Part shown: piece by piece, positions 18,150 through 26,950 of the stretch
How positions within the stretch are numbered: position 1 is the first letter of the stretch
How the letters are laid out: every line of letters begins with the position of its first letter
Assembly (NCBI GenBank): GCA_947581865.1
Contig: CANPWA010000016.1
Span: 1-64,000, forward strand
Source: an uncultured Acetatifactor sp.
Lineage (GTDB): Bacteria; Bacillota; Clostridia; Lachnospirales; Lachnospiraceae
Direction of reading: 5' to 3'
DNA length: 64,000 nucleotides
Translations under genes and position numbers: made by a program
Notes under the pieces: generated by a model
Databases searched by the model: none
The model's input: the letters and a program-made list of their open reading frames with translations, nothing else
Told to the model about the DNA's origin: nothing

Positions 18150-19282
18150 TGACGGAGATGAGAGGAAACGGGATGGTCTCAAAGGAAAATGTGAAAAAAA
18201 CTTTCGCCGGGCTGGTATCCGTTGATTCGCCCTCTCTGGGGGAGAGGCAGATGGCGGATCATCTGAAGGAGCTGTTTGGGGGGCTGGGGGTGGAGCTGGA
18301 AGAAGACGACAGCGCGCCTGTCACCGGATCCAGCGCCGGAAATCTCTACGGTTATCTCAAAGAGGGCGGACAGCCGCCCGTCCTTTTGTCGGCGCATATG
18401 GATACGGTGATGCCTGCACTGGGGAAAAGGGCTGTTTTTCATGAAGACGACAGCATTACCAGCGATGGGACGACGGTACTCGGAGCGGATGATCTTTCAG
18501 GAATCACGGCGATCTATGAGGCGCTTCGCTATCTCCGGGACCGGCGGATGCCGCATCGGGATGCAGAGCTGCTTTTTACCACCGGGGAGGAGCTGTACTG
18601 CCGCGGGGCAAAGGCATTTGACTTTGGAAAGATCCGATCCAGGGATGCGATCGTGCTGGATCTGAGCGGCCGGATCGGGGATGCGGCTTATGCCGCGCCC
18701 ACCATTATCTCCTTTGAGACGCGCATTATCGGCAAAGCCGCACATGCCGGGTTTTGTCCCAAAGAGGGGATTCATGCCGTCAGGGTGTGCTGTGAGGCGA
18801 CAGCCCTTTTGCCTCTCGGACAGCTGGACGAAACGACCACAGCCAATATCGGCGTCATCTCCGGGGGAGAAGGAGTCAACATTGTCCCCGGGACATGCAC
18901 CGCCCGCGGGGAAATACGCAGTTTCAGCCATGAGAAGGCGGAGAGACTGGCATTGCATTACCGGAAGACCTTCGAGTCCTGTGCGCAGAAATATGGGGCA
19001 AAGGCGGAATGGCGGCAGCAGACGGATATCCGGGCGTATGAGACGGACAGGGACAGCCCGGTGGTCCGCGGCTATGAAAAGGCCTGCGCCCAGGCGGGAA
19101 TCGTTCCCCGTCTGATCAGGACCTTTGGCGGAAGCGACAATAATGTGTTTGCCCAAAATGGAATCGAGGGGATCGTCATCGCCCCCTCCATGAATAACGT
19201 GCATAGCTGCGCGGAATATGCGAATGCAGCCCACATCGCAAAGGTTTCAGAGATCCTCATTGCTTTGCTGTCCGCTGTTTGA
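18146..19282 (+). CDS. M20-family metallopeptidase / deacylase (PepT-like)
   Basis: A 378-residue zinc-dependent peptidase of the M20 family. Metal and catalytic residues are visible: HMDTV, GADDLSG, the glutamates in TTGEE, and a terminal histidine in NNVHSCAE. A dimerisation lid domain lies around residues 190-290 (GKAAHAGFCP). Starts are possible at 18146, overlapping the ATPase, or at 18173, which is preceded by GAGAGGAAACGG; I favour 18173 but give the longer frame. As last gene of the transporter unit it may deacylate or hydrolyse imported conjugates or peptides. Confidence 0.85.
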   Translation: MMTEMRGNGMVSKENVKKTFAGLVSVDSPSLGERQMADHLKELFGGLGVELEEDDSAPVTGSSAGNLYGYLKEGGQPPVLLSAHMDTVMPALGKRAVFHEDDSITSDGTTVLGADDLSGITAIYEALRYLRDRRMPHRDAELLFTTGEELYCRGAKAFDFGKIRSRDAIVLDLSGRIGDAAYAAPTIISFETRIIGKAAHAGFCPKEGIHAVRVCCEATALLPLGQLDETTTANIGVISGGEGVNIVPGTCTARGEIRSFSHEKAERLALHYRKTFESCAQKYGAKAEWRQQTDIRAYETDRDSPVVRGYEKACAQAGIVPRLIRTFGGSDNNVFAQNGIEGIVIAPSMNNVHSCAEYANAAHIAKVSEILIALLSAV

Positions 19283-19360
19283 TGGCAGCAGTCAAAACAC
19301 TTTCATTTCTCATATGGACGATATCCCCAACTTGTGATATTCTATAAGATGCCTTGTCAA

Positions 19361-19390
19361 AGGATGACCGCGGCTGGATGCGGTCATCCT
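19361..19390. promoter_or_regulatory. Perfect 11-bp inverted repeat upstream of the phosphatase
   Basis: Arms AGGATGACCGC (19361-19371) and GCGGTCATCCT (19380-19390) with an 8-base loop. It is not followed by a T run, so it is an imperfect terminator for the peptidase gene at best. It could equally be an operator or leader hairpin for the gene that starts 33 bases later. Confidence 0.5.
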
Positions 19391-19423
19391 TAGGAGAGAT
19401 GCAGAGGAAAACAGGAGATCTTT

Positions 19424-20008
19424 ATGGAATTATATCTGATCCGCCACGGGGAGACCGTGTGGAACGCGGCGGGAAAAATGCAGGGGAATGCGGATATTGA
19501 ATTAAATGAGCGGGGGAGGGCGCTGGCGGGAAACCTGGGCAGGGAGTTGGAAAACGTGCCCTTTGACAGGATTTATTCTTCCCCGCTGATCCGCGCCTAC
19601 GAGACGGCCTGTCTGATCCGGGGATACCGCAATATCCCCATCCTGCGGGATGAGAGACTGCGGGAGATCTCCTTCGGCAGCCTGGAGGGCAGCCATTACA
19701 GCGACTGGATGAAGGAGGGCTGCCCTTACCGCTTTTTCTTCCGGGAACCGGCGCGCTATCTGCCCCCGGAGGGCGGGGAGACGTTGGAGCATCTCTGCGC
19801 CCGGGCAAAGGAGTTTGTGCAGTCAGAGATCGAGCCCCTTCATAAGAGCGCGGAGCGCGTCATGATCGTGGCCCACGGCGCTTTGAACAAAGGGATCATG
19901 TGCTATCTGGAAGGGCACGGCACGGAGCGTTTCTGGGGCGAGGCGCTGCAGAAAAACTGCGAGGCGGCGGTGTTTTCCTATGACGGGACACAATGGGAGA
20001 GTCGTTGA
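19424..20008 (+). CDS. Histidine phosphatase family protein
   Basis: A 194-residue phosphoglycerate-mutase-like phosphatase. The catalytic histidine is in LIRHGETVWN, the conserved arginine in SSPLIRAYETA, the acid residue in LREISFGSLEG, and the second histidine in VAHGALNK. Substrates in this family vary widely (sugar phosphates, cobalamin and nucleotide precursors), and no neighbour narrows it. It is followed six bases later by the phosphopantetheinyl transferase gene and is probably cotranscribed with it and with the ABC exporter. Confidence 0.88.
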   Translation: MELYLIRHGETVWNAAGKMQGNADIELNERGRALAGNLGRELENVPFDRIYSSPLIRAYETACLIRGYRNIPILRDERLREISFGSLEGSHYSDWMKEGCPYRFFFREPARYLPPEGGETLEHLCARAKEFVQSEIEPLHKSAERVMIVAHGALNKGIMCYLEGHGTERFWGEALQKNCEAAVFSYDGTQWESR

Positions 20009-20014
20009 GGGCGT

Positions 20015-20773
20015 ATGAAAGGGTATCTGTTGTCCGTGGAACAATTCTATACAGCCTCAGAAGCCGGGCAGCTGTGGCAGGAGGCCGTCGGGAAGCTGGA
20101 TGACTGCCGGAGGGCGAAGGCAGACAGGCTTGGGAGAGGTATAGCCGCCGTTTCGGCAGGGGAGACTGTCAGCAGACAGATGGCACAGGCAGTCGGCGCG
20201 GGATTATTACTGCAGCTTGGAGTGCAGGAGAAGGCGGTGGAAAGAGGCGGCATGGCGGAGGGCATGGAAGCGGGAGAGATGCCCTGTTTTGAACTTCTCA
20301 CCGTTTCGGAAATCCTAAAACGCCTGGGGGAGCCTGTGCCTGTGGAGTATGTCACAGGAAAACATGGCAAACCGGGCTTCCCCGATGGGATGGGGCATTT
20401 CAATCTGTCCCACTCGGAGGAATTTGTCTGCGCCGTGTTTGATGAGGAACCTGTGGGAGTGGATATACAATGGATGCGCCCCCTTCGGGATATGCGTCTG
20501 GCAGAAAAATATTTTTCTCCCGGGGAGAAGGCCGCCCTGGCGGCATGTGTCGATGAAAGGCAGCGGGAACGCCTGTTTTACAATATCTGGGTTCGGAAAG
20601 AGGCTTATGCGAAACTCACCGGGGAGGGGATCGCCGCAGCGGTGTCACAGGATACCCTGGCGCTCTCGGATAAGGTGTGCTGGAGCAGGTGCGCGGTGCC
20701 CGGGGAGTACTGCGCGGCAGTGTGCCGTTACAGGAGAGCCGGGGAAGAGGGAGTGACAGAATGCGGGGAATGA
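20015..20773 (+). CDS. 4'-phosphopantetheinyl transferase (Sfp-type)
   Basis: A 252-residue enzyme that moves the phosphopantetheine arm of CoA onto a serine of carrier proteins. The family signature is present: GHFNLSHSEEFVCAVF, VGVDIQWMRP with the metal-binding acid, and WVRKEAYAKLTGEGI. Length and motif order fit the Sfp class used for secondary-metabolism carriers more than AcpS. No polyketide or peptide synthetase lies in the window. Its end overlaps the start of the first ABC exporter subunit, so the three are coupled. Confidence 0.88.
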   Translation: MKGYLLSVEQFYTASEAGQLWQEAVGKLDDCRRAKADRLGRGIAAVSAGETVSRQMAQAVGAGLLLQLGVQEKAVERGGMAEGMEAGEMPCFELLTVSEILKRLGEPVPVEYVTGKHGKPGFPDGMGHFNLSHSEEFVCAVFDEEPVGVDIQWMRPLRDMRLAEKYFSPGEKAALAACVDERQRERLFYNIWVRKEAYAKLTGEGIAAAVSQDTLALSDKVCWSRCAVPGEYCAAVCRYRRAGEEGVTECGE

Positions 20774-22566
20774 AAAAACTGCTGGTTTATTTAAAAGGAT
20801 ATGGGAAGGAGTCCGTCTTCGCTCCGCTCTTTAAACTTTTGGAGGCATTTTTTGAATTGCTGGTTCCGTTAGTGATGGCAAATATCATTGACAGGGGCAT
20901 CGCGGATAATGATACCGGTTATATTATCAGAATGGGACTGTGTCTGGTGCTGCTCGCCGTGGTGGGAATGGCGGCGTCCATCACGGCACAGTTTTTTGCG
21001 GCAAAGGCGGCGACAGGTTTTTCGGCAAAGCTCAGGGAGGCGCTGTTTGCCCACATACAGGGAATGGACTTCACCAATATTGACCGGGCAGGGACAGCCA
21101 CGATGATCACCCGCATGACCAGTGACATCAATCAGGTGCAGAACGGCGTGAACATGGTACTCAGATTGTTTCTGCGCTCCCCGATCATTGTGTTTGGAGC
21201 CATGATCATGGCATTCACCATCGATGTGAAATGCGCGCTGGTGTTTGTGGCGGCAATTCCGCTCATGTCGCTGGTGGTCGTCGGCATCACGTTTATTACC
21301 ATCCCTCTGTACAAAAAGGTGCAGGCGGGATTGGACAGGGTGCTGGGCACCACCAGGGAAAATCTCACAGGGGTGCGGGTCATCCGCGCGTTCCACAGGG
21401 AGGCGCAGGAGGAGGCGCAGTTTGAGGAGGAGAACGGCGCACTGGTGCGGATGCAGCTCTTTGCCGGCAGGATCAGTGCCTGTATGAATCCTGTCACCTA
21501 TGTGATCGTAAACAGTGCCATTGCGGTGCTTTTATACACCGGTGCGCTGCAGGTGGACACCGGGATACTTACCAGGGGGGAAGTGGTGGCGATCGTCAAC
21601 TATATGTCCCAGATCCTGGTGGAGCTGGTGAAGCTTGCCAATCTGATCATCACCATCACCAAGGCGCTCGCCTGCGCGGACCGGGTGGCAGGTGTGTTTG
21701 AGATCCGCAATGAGAAACCGGATGAAAAAGAGGATCAAAATGAGAATAGGGGCAGGGCAGGGGTGACGCCCGGTACGGCGGAGCCCGCAGAGCCTTTTCT
21801 TGAGTTTAGAAATGTCTCTCTGACCTACGCGGGTGCAGGGGCAAAGAGTTTAGACAATATCAGCTTTACGGTGGGGCGGGGAGAGACGGTGGGCATCATC
21901 GGCGGCACCGGCTCCGGCAAATCCTCCCTGGTAAACCTGATCCCGGGATTTTACCGGGCAAGCGAGGGCGCGGTGTTCCTGGAGGGAGAGAACGTGGGAG
22001 AGATGGATGAAGAAAGACTGCGCAGCCGGGTGGGCGTAGTGCCCCAGAAGGCAGTGTTGTTTCAGGGCACCGTGAGGAGCAATCTGGAGTGGGGAAAACC
22101 CGATGCCACCGAGGAGGAGATGTGGCAGGCTGTGAAACTGGCGCAGGCGGAAGAGGTCGTGAAAGGAAAGGAGGGAGGGCTGGATGCGGAAATCGCCCAG
22201 AACGGCAGTAATTTTTCCGGCGGGCAGAGACAGAGACTTACCATCGCAAGAGCGCTGGTGCGCAGACCGGAGATTCTGATCCTGGATGACAGTGCTTCCG
22301 CGCTGGACTATGCCACGGAGGCGAAGCTCCGCACGGCGCTGGGGACGCTTGAGAATACTACCACATTTATTGTATCCCAGCGGGCATCCGGCATCCGGCA
22401 CGCGGACAAGATCATTGTGCTGGACGACGGAGAGATCGCGGGTATGGGAAAGCATGAGGAGCTTCTTGCCCGCTGCGCGGTGTATCAGGAGATATATTAT
22501 TCCCAATATCCCGAGGAGAGGGCACAGACGGGGACTGTGCCGCGGAGAGGGGGTGCACAGGGGTGA
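20761..22566 (+). CDS. ABC exporter half-transporter with degenerate ATPase site
   Basis: A 601-residue fusion of six transmembrane helices (about residues 15-310) and an ATPase domain. Walker A GGTGSGKSS and signature FSGGQRQR are normal, but the catalytic glutamate after Walker B is aspartate (ILILDDSASALD). That is the mark of the non-catalytic partner in heterodimeric exporters such as TM287/288 and BmrC/D. An acidic linker (about residues 320-345, rich in E, D, N) precedes the ATPase. ATG at 20761 follows GAGGGAGTGACAG and overlaps the upstream stop. Confidence 0.92.
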   Translation: MRGMKKLLVYLKGYGKESVFAPLFKLLEAFFELLVPLVMANIIDRGIADNDTGYIIRMGLCLVLLAVVGMAASITAQFFAAKAATGFSAKLREALFAHIQGMDFTNIDRAGTATMITRMTSDINQVQNGVNMVLRLFLRSPIIVFGAMIMAFTIDVKCALVFVAAIPLMSLVVVGITFITIPLYKKVQAGLDRVLGTTRENLTGVRVIRAFHREAQEEAQFEEENGALVRMQLFAGRISACMNPVTYVIVNSAIAVLLYTGALQVDTGILTRGEVVAIVNYMSQILVELVKLANLIITITKALACADRVAGVFEIRNEKPDEKEDQNENRGRAGVTPGTAEPAEPFLEFRNVSLTYAGAGAKSLDNISFTVGRGETVGIIGGTGSGKSSLVNLIPGFYRASEGAVFLEGENVGEMDEERLRSRVGVVPQKAVLFQGTVRSNLEWGKPDATEEEMWQAVKLAQAEEVVKGKEGGLDAEIAQNGSNFSGGQRQRLTIARALVRRPEILILDDSASALDYATEAKLRTALGTLENTTTFIVSQRASGIRHADKIIVLDDGEIAGMGKHEELLARCAVYQEIYYSQYPEERAQTGTVPRRGGAQG

Positions 22567-24356
22567 AGCACACAGGAATGAAACGCGGGCTGCAGTGGAA
22601 TGTCATCAAAAGGGTGCTGTGCTATATCCGCAGATACCGGTTCCGGGTGGCGCTTTCCTTATGTCTGGCGGCGGTCACCGTTGTCCTGACATTGTATGTT
22701 CCCATTCTCACAGGAGATGCGGTGGATCTGCTTCTGGGTGCAGGGCAGGTGGATTTTGCAGGGATTAAGGGGATCATCCTGCGGATCGTGACTGCCATGC
22801 TTGTCACTGCCGCCGCTCAGTGGGTGATGAACATCTGCAATAATTATATTACCTATCATGTGATTGAGGACATCCGCAGGGAGGCATTCCACAAATTGGA
22901 GATTCTCCCCTTAAAGTATCTGGATGCCCACGCCCACGGAGAGATCGTGAGCCGGGTGATCGCGGATGTGGACACCTTTGCGGATGGGCTGCTCATGGGA
23001 TTTACCCAGCTGTTCACCGGAGTGCTGACGATCTTTGGCACCCTGTTCTTCATGCTGGTGACCAATGTGCCCATTGCGCTGGTGGTGGTGTGCATCACTC
23101 CGGTTTCGTTTCTGGTGGCAAAGTTTATCGCCACGAAAACCTATGATCTGTTCCGGTTACAGTCGGAAATCAGGGGGGAGCAGACCTCCCTTGTGGAGGA
23201 GATGGTGGGCAATCTGAAAGTGGTGAAGACCTTTTCCCGGGAGGAAGCGGTAAAGGAGCAGTTTGGCAGGATCAACGACAGGCTGCAGGCCTGCTCTTTG
23301 AATGCCATTTTCTATTCTTCCCTGACCAATCCTGCCACCCGTTTTGTCAACAGTCTGGTCTATGCTGCGGTCGGTGTGTTCGGCGCTTTCGCCTCCGTCA
23401 GGGGAGGGATCAGTGTGGGGCGGCTGTCCTGTTTCCTAAGCTATGCCAATCAGTATACCAAGCCCTTTAATGAAATCTCCGGGGTGGTGACGGAGCTGCA
23501 GAATGCTCTTGCCTGTGCGGCGCGGATCTTTGAACTGATCGATGAAGAGGCGCAGATACCTGACAGAGAGGATGCACGGGAGCTTACGGATGTTCAGGGA
23601 AACGTGGAGATGGAGCATGTGTACTTCAGTTATCAGCCGGAGCAGAAGCTGATCCGGGATTTTAACCTGAGTGTCAGCCCCGGGCAGAGAGTGGCGATCG
23701 TGGGACCGACGGGCTGTGGGAAGACCACCGTCATCAATCTGCTCATGCGCTTCTATGATGTGACGGACGGATGTATCCGTGTGGACGGAACGGATATCCG
23801 TGAGATCACCAGAGGAAGCCTGCGCACCGGATACGGGATGGTGCTCCAGGAGACCTGGCTGAGACAGGGGACGATCCGGGAAAATCTCTGTATGGGAAAA
23901 CCGGATGCCACCCGGGAGGAAATGATCGCGGCGGCGAAGGCGGCACATGCCCACAGTTTCATCATGAGGCTTTCTGACGGCTATGACACGGTGATCGGAG
24001 AGGATGGCGGAGGAAGTCTCTCCCAGGGGCAGAAGCAGCTTCTGTGCATCGCCCGGGTGATGCTCTGCCTTCCGCCCATGCTGATCCTGGATGAAGCGAC
24101 ATCTTCCATAGACACCCGGACGGAGTTAAAGATTCAGAACGCCTTCGCCCGGATGATGGAGGGGCGCACCAGCTTTATTGTCGCCCACAGACTGTCCACC
24201 ATCCGGGAAGCGGATGTGATCCTGGTAATGCGGGACGGCAATATCGTTGAGCAGGGCAGCCATGAAAAACTGCTGGAGCAGGGCGGCTTTTATGCCGGGC
24301 TTTACAACAGTCAGTTCGCAGATCAGGGGGGAAGCCTAAACTATTTACAAACGTAA
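22563..24356 (+). CDS. ABC exporter half-transporter, catalytic partner
   Basis: A 597-residue six-helix plus ATPase half-transporter. Walker A is GPTGCGKTT, the signature is LSQGQKQL (the variant Q is common in heterodimeric exporters) and Walker B keeps the catalytic glutamate (LILDEATSSID), with the switch histidine in IVAHRLS. GTG start overlapping the partner gene by four bases. Together the two form a multidrug- or lipid-type heterodimeric exporter; substrate unknown. After the stop, a short GCCCGG/CCGGGC inverted repeat lies at 24377-24401 without a T run. Confidence 0.93.
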   Translation: MKHTGMKRGLQWNVIKRVLCYIRRYRFRVALSLCLAAVTVVLTLYVPILTGDAVDLLLGAGQVDFAGIKGIILRIVTAMLVTAAAQWVMNICNNYITYHVIEDIRREAFHKLEILPLKYLDAHAHGEIVSRVIADVDTFADGLLMGFTQLFTGVLTIFGTLFFMLVTNVPIALVVVCITPVSFLVAKFIATKTYDLFRLQSEIRGEQTSLVEEMVGNLKVVKTFSREEAVKEQFGRINDRLQACSLNAIFYSSLTNPATRFVNSLVYAAVGVFGAFASVRGGISVGRLSCFLSYANQYTKPFNEISGVVTELQNALACAARIFELIDEEAQIPDREDARELTDVQGNVEMEHVYFSYQPEQKLIRDFNLSVSPGQRVAIVGPTGCGKTTVINLLMRFYDVTDGCIRVDGTDIREITRGSLRTGYGMVLQETWLRQGTIRENLCMGKPDATREEMIAAAKAAHAHSFIMRLSDGYDTVIGEDGGGSLSQGQKQLLCIARVMLCLPPMLILDEATSSIDTRTELKIQNAFARMMEGRTSFIVAHRLSTIREADVILVMRDGNIVEQGSHEKLLEQGGFYAGLYNSQFADQGGSLNYLQT

Positions 24357-24441
24357 GCCGATAAAATATACAGAAAGCCCGGCAGGCAGTCTGTACCGGG
24401 CGGCAAACGATAACCCAATAGTGTCCAGGGAGGGAAAAGCT

Positions 24442-25287
24442 ATGAAAGTGAATCAGCAGATCACACTGTTTGCGGGGGCGCAGGATACCATGGAGGGCGG
24501 TGCCGCGCAATCTGCCGGAAAGAATCAGGAAAAGCGCAAAACGGTTTTTGCCGGCAGTCTGAACCAGGAAAAGCCGTTTCGGGACAGAGTTGCCGAGAAG
24601 AAGGAACAGGCGCGCCAGAATGCGATGAAGATCGTGAATGATGCCTTTGCAGGTGACAAAGTCATTGATGACGATCTTGAAAGCCGCAGGGAACACATCC
24701 GGCAAATGACAAAGGAACGTGCCCGGATCCTGGAGGAAAAGCAGAATGTCACTGCTCAGCAGGAGAGTCTGGAAAAGGATCTGGAGGAAGGGTATATCAC
24801 CGAAGAAGAATATGGGCAGATGAAAGCAGAGCTTTGCAAGGCGGAGAACGACTGCCTTGGCAGGCTGGATGAGAATACGAATGCGGTCAAGGCGGAGGAT
24901 GCAGCCATCCGTTCCACCAAGATCGCACAGCTCAAAAAAAGCCCTATGGTGAAGGCGCAGAAACTTGCGGAGGAGGAACTTCAGGCTGCCCGTGATGAGA
25001 TTGTCGGTATGGCGAAGGAAGAGGGAATAGAACATATCGATGAGGAAGCTGAGGAGAGAGAAAAGAAGGCGGAGGAGTTCAAGGAGGAGCAGGAAAAGAA
25101 GGAAGAATTCATCGAGAAGCAGAAGCGGGAGGAGGAAGAAATCCGCATCGAGGAACTTGGACAGGAGGAAATGTACACTGTTGTGGAAGGTGACTTGGAT
25201 GTACAGAAGGAAATAAAGGAGATGCTCCGAAAGATGAAGCTTCTCGAGGAAGACCTGAAGGGGGCAGCAGTGGACGAGAATGTCTGA
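24442..25287 (+). CDS. Hypothetical coiled-coil protein
   Basis: A 281-residue, highly charged protein with no signal peptide or membrane helix. It is dominated by predicted coiled coil from about residue 75 to the end, with a Glu/Lys-rich stretch at about 200-240 (EEFKEEQEKKEEFIEKQKRE). I do not recognise a family. ATG at 24442 is chosen because AGGGAGGGAAAAGCT precedes it; a GTG at 24421 is also in frame. It stands between the exporter pair and an amidase but ends just before a hairpin, so functional linkage is uncertain. Confidence 0.6.
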   Translation: MKVNQQITLFAGAQDTMEGGAAQSAGKNQEKRKTVFAGSLNQEKPFRDRVAEKKEQARQNAMKIVNDAFAGDKVIDDDLESRREHIRQMTKERARILEEKQNVTAQQESLEKDLEEGYITEEEYGQMKAELCKAENDCLGRLDENTNAVKAEDAAIRSTKIAQLKKSPMVKAQKLAEEELQAARDEIVGMAKEEGIEHIDEEAEEREKKAEEFKEEQEKKEEFIEKQKREEEEIRIEELGQEEMYTVVEGDLDVQKEIKEMLRKMKLLEEDLKGAAVDENV

Positions 25288-25320
25288 AACCCTGCAGGGC
25301 AAAGCAGAAGGGAACCATTT

Positions 25321-25388
25321 AAAAGCCTCTGGCATATCTTGAAAGGAAGGGATTTATGTGATCCGACAGGATATGCAGGAGGCTTTTT
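25321..25388 (+). promoter_or_regulatory. Hairpin spanning the amidase start region (terminator or translational switch)
   Basis: Arms AAAAGCCTC plus GCATATC (25321-25338) pair perfectly with GATATGC plus GAGGCTTTT (25370-25387), with a 2x2 internal loop. The right arm contains most of an ideal AGGAGG (25377-25382) that sits 8 bases before ATG 25391, and it ends in TTTTT. The 31-base loop contains another ribosome site (GGAAGGG, 25345-25351) and an in-frame GTG at 25358. Confidence 0.65.
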
Positions 25389-25390
25389 AT

Positions 25391-25921
25391 ATGGCATTGG
25401 TGGTTTTGGATGCAGGGCACGGCGGCGGCAACCCCGGCGCGGTGTACAACGGAAGGCAGGAAAAGGACGATGTGCTTGCATTGACACTTGCCGTGGGCAG
25501 AATTTTGGAGGCGCGGGGGGTGGATGTGTATTATACCCGCACCACAGATGTTTACGAGTCTCCCTACCAGAAAGCGATGGAGGGAAATGAGGTCGGAGCG
25601 GATTACTTTGTGTCCATCCACCGTAATTCCAGCCCCTATCCGAACCAGTACACGGGAGTGGAGACACTGGTCTATAATCGCTATGGAAGGGCGGCGCAGC
25701 TGGCTGCCAACATCAATTATCAGCTGGAGCAGGTTGGATTTGTCAATCAGGGGGTGAACGAGAGACGGGGACTGGTGGTCTTAAATGCCACATCCATGCC
25801 GGCAGTGCTTGTGGAGGTAGGGTTCATCAACACCGATGCGGACAATGTGCTTTTCGACGACAGATTTAACGAGATCGCGCTGGCTATCGCAGACGGTATT
25901 TCGCAGACGATCAACATGTAG
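25391..25921 (+). CDS. N-acetylmuramoyl-L-alanine amidase (Amidase_3)
   Basis: A 176-residue zinc amidase that cuts between muramic acid and the stem peptide of peptidoglycan. Motifs: LDAGHGG (zinc His), the later zinc His in VSIHRNSS, and the catalytic Glu in VLVEVGFINT. It is a bare catalytic domain with no signal peptide or wall-binding repeats, unusual for a secreted hydrolase. It may be exported by another route or act inside spore-forming cells. Start at 25391 is favoured by AGGAGG 8 bases upstream; the GTG at 25358 would add 11 residues. Confidence 0.87.
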   Translation: MALVVLDAGHGGGNPGAVYNGRQEKDDVLALTLAVGRILEARGVDVYYTRTTDVYESPYQKAMEGNEVGADYFVSIHRNSSPYPNQYTGVETLVYNRYGRAAQLAANINYQLEQVGFVNQGVNERRGLVVLNATSMPAVLVEVGFINTDADNVLFDDRFNEIALAIADGISQTINM

Positions 25922-25930
25922 GTGAGGAAT

Positions 25931-26950
25931 ATGCAGATTTCTGACTGGTTAACGGTTTTGGGGGGACTGGCGCTTTTTTTGTACGGGATCTATTTGATGG
26001 GCGAGGGGCTGCGGGCCGGTACGAACGGCGTGTTGGAAAGGGTTTTGGACCGGCTCGCCGGCACTCCCTGCCGGGCAGTGCTCTGCGGTGCGTTTGTGAC
26101 GGCGCTCGTTCAGTCTTCTTCGGCGGTCACGGTCATGGTGGTGGGGCTGGCAGACGCGGGAGTGATGAAGTTAGATCAGGCGGCGGGAGTGATCATGGGC
26201 GCGAACATCGGAACCACGGTTACCGCATGGATTCTGGGGCTTGCGGGAATGGAGTCTTCGTCGTTTCCCGCCGGGTTTCTCAATCCCGCCTCTTTTGCTC
26301 CCGTACTGGGGCTTGTGGGAGTGGCGGTACTGATGGGATCCGGGCGGCCCGGGACGAAGAAGAAAGCGGTCATTCTGGTGGCATTTTCCATTCTCATGTT
26401 CGGTATGGATGCCATGAGCAGGGGAGTGAGACCCCTTGCCTCCGTGCCGGAGTTTGCCGGCATGCTGACAAAATTTACCCATCCTCTGTGGGGGCTTTTG
26501 GCGGGGATGGGTGTGACTGCCCTGATCCAGTCGTCCTCCGCCTCGGTGGGGATACTGCAGGTGCTGTGCTCCACGGGAGCGGTAAGCTACGGGGCGGCGG
26601 TTCCCATCATCTTAGGGCAGAACATCGGAAGCTGTGTAACGGCGCTTCTTGCGGGGGTGGGAGCGGGTAGAAATGCCAAAAGGGCGGCATTGGTGCATCT
26701 GTATTTTAATGTGATCGGAGCGGGGATTTTTTTAACGCTGTTTTACGGGATCCATGCGGTGCGCGCCTTTTCGTTTTTGACGGAGGCGGCGGACAGTTTT
26801 GGCGTCGCATTCATACATAGTGCGTTCAATATCGGTGCGACCCTGCTTCTTCTGCCTTTCACAAAGAAATTGGTGCGGCTTGCCTGCCTCACTCTGCCCG
26901 GAGAAGACAAAAAGAGGGCGCCGCTGATCGCCGGCGCCCCGATAAGATGA
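25931..26950 (+). CDS. Na/Pi cotransporter family protein (NptA-like)
   Basis: A 339-residue inner-membrane protein with the two inverted family repeats, each marked by QSSSA (QSSSAVTVMVVGLADAG and, later, QSSSASVGILQVL), and about eight hydrophobic segments. It lacks the C-terminal PhoU-like domain that many homologues carry. Start at ATG 25931, after GGTGAGGA; a GTG at 25922 is in frame. The stop codon abuts that of the convergent CBS-domain gene, with no bases between. The family moves phosphate or other anions with sodium. Confidence 0.85.
   Translation: MQISDWLTVLGGLALFLYGIYLMGEGLRAGTNGVLERVLDRLAGTPCRAVLCGAFVTALVQSSSAVTVMVVGLADAGVMKLDQAAGVIMGANIGTTVTAWILGLAGMESSSFPAGFLNPASFAPVLGLVGVAVLMGSGRPGTKKKAVILVAFSILMFGMDAMSRGVRPLASVPEFAGMLTKFTHPLWGLLAGMGVTALIQSSSASVGILQVLCSTGAVSYGAAVPIILGQNIGSCVTALLAGVGAGRNAKRAALVHLYFNVIGAGIFLTLFYGIHAVRAFSFLTEAADSFGVAFIHSAFNIGATLLLLPFTKKLVRLACLTLPGEDKKRAPLIAGAPIR
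26905..26940 (-). terminator. Terminator of the CNNM gene inside the opposing cotransporter gene
   Basis: Read on the minus strand, GGGCGCCG (26939-26932) pairs with CGGCGCCC (26923-26916) over 8 G-C-rich pairs, followed by TCTTTTTGTC. It ends the minus-strand transcript from within the last codons of the plus-strand cotransporter gene. Confidence 0.65.

Noticed and set aside
19361-19390. Classic terminator after the M20 peptidase
   Set aside because: The stem is perfect but no T run follows, so it is listed as an inverted repeat of uncertain role.
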